Shown piece after piece: positions 63,702 to 64,000 of a stretch of 64,000 nucleotides of DNA. The notes under the pieces were generated by a model. That model saw only the letters and a program-made list of their open reading frames with translations. It was not told the DNA's origin and did no database searches. The DNA comes from CBDDGJ01 sp965199285 (GTDB lineage: Bacteria > Pseudomonadota > Alphaproteobacteria > RS24): the NCBI GenBank assembly GCA_965199285.1, contig OZ240687.1, positions 868,001 to 932,000 on the forward strand, in the 5' to 3' direction. How positions within the stretch are numbered: the stretch's first letter is position 1; every line of letters begins with the position of its first letter. A program made the position numbers and the translations under genes.

Positions 63702-64000
63702 ATGTATCAGGAACTGCATGATGTGCGCCGCGAGCTTGCCAGTCAAGAGGGCGGCATGTTTGAAATCACCGAGATTGAAGTGCGCGGGCAAAAGCTCAAA
63801 GCCTATAAAAACGCGCCGGCAAATCTACGCGATATATGGATGATGGCAGGCGCCGGCTATGCGGCGCGCCCCTATCTTATTTATAATGATGAAAGCTGGA
63901 CTTATGCCGAAGCCTATGCCGAGAGTATAGGGCTTGCAAATTGGGTGCTGGCGCAAGGCGTGAAACCAGGCGAGCGGGTGGCGCTGGCGCTGCGCAATTA
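63702..64000 (+). CDS. AMP-dependent acyl-CoA ligase, 5' part only
   Basis: About 99 residues before the right edge; GGGGGG before the ATG at 63702. ITEIEVRGQKLKAYKNAPANL, YNDESWTYAEAYAES and VKPGERVALALRN are the usual start of class I long-chain fatty acid-CoA ligases. Rest not seen. Confidence 0.75.
   Translation, partial: MYQELHDVRRELASQEGGMFEITEIEVRGQKLKAYKNAPANLRDIWMMAGAGYAARPYLIYNDESWTYAEAYAESIGLANWVLAQGVKPGERVALALRN

Overview
The window is a gene-dense stretch of what looks like an aerobic, ubiquinone-using alphaproteobacterial chromosome of moderate GC. Evidence for the lineage is the block yceD / ubiquinol-cytochrome c chaperone / bamE beside plsX-fabH-ihfA-merR followed by tRNA-Pro, together with an electron-transfer flavoprotein:ubiquinone oxidoreductase, a Coq7-type hydroxylase and octaprenyl-type diphosphate synthase. 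A marine SAR116-like organism is plausible, but the sequence alone does not settle the genus.

Layout. 0-9.3 kb: 5' part of a glycerol-kinase-like gene, nadK, a predicted outer-membrane protein, a nitroreductase-MATE pair, a four-gene ABC/DUF3299 module that may move zinc, an EF-hand secreted protein, an acetyltransferase-EI24 pair and a thioesterase. 9.2-13.1 kb: an accessory island between tRNA-Met and tRNA-Pro, holding a type IIG restriction-modification gene that has lost its 5' end, an IS481-type remnant, a frameshifted C-terminal piece of a cytosine methyltransferase gene, and a stub ORF that runs into the tRNA-Pro 3' end. A perfect 107-bp tandem duplication carries the tRNA-Pro promoter. 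13.3-46.4 kb: core genes for phospholipid and fatty-acid initiation, pyrimidines, NAD (nadABC), glycyl-tRNA synthetase with pyruvate phosphate dikinase, isoprenoids, ETF-QO, peptidoglycan turnover, S-adenosylhomocysteine hydrolysis and a zinc importer (znuCB). 46.4-50 kb: a DUF3604 protein, then dedA-dsbB-coq7. 50.1-51.7 kb: tRNA-Leu, a promoter with a structured leader, an orphan holin-lysozyme pair and a broken ORF. 51.7-59.1 kb: a ten-gene Mrp/Mnh-like cation/proton antiporter operon with three MnhD-like subunits. 59.1-64 kb: an SDR dehydrogenase, an AT-rich island with a MuF-domain protein and two paralogous membrane-anchored proteins (possible toxin and immunity proteins), a luciferase-like monooxygenase and the 5' part of an acyl-CoA ligase gene.

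How genes work together. plsX and fabH start phospholipid and fatty-acid synthesis. nadABC make nicotinate mononucleotide and nadK turns NAD into NADP. glyQ-glyS-ppdK and ETF-QO-TPR-ispE form tight operons. The strongest candidates for something undescribed are the MuF-protein/paralogue locus at 60.2-62.3 kb, the orphan phage-type lysis cassette with its leader RNA, the decayed restriction-modification island, and the duplicated tRNA-Pro promoter. All functional names rest on sequence reading by eye; no database search was run.
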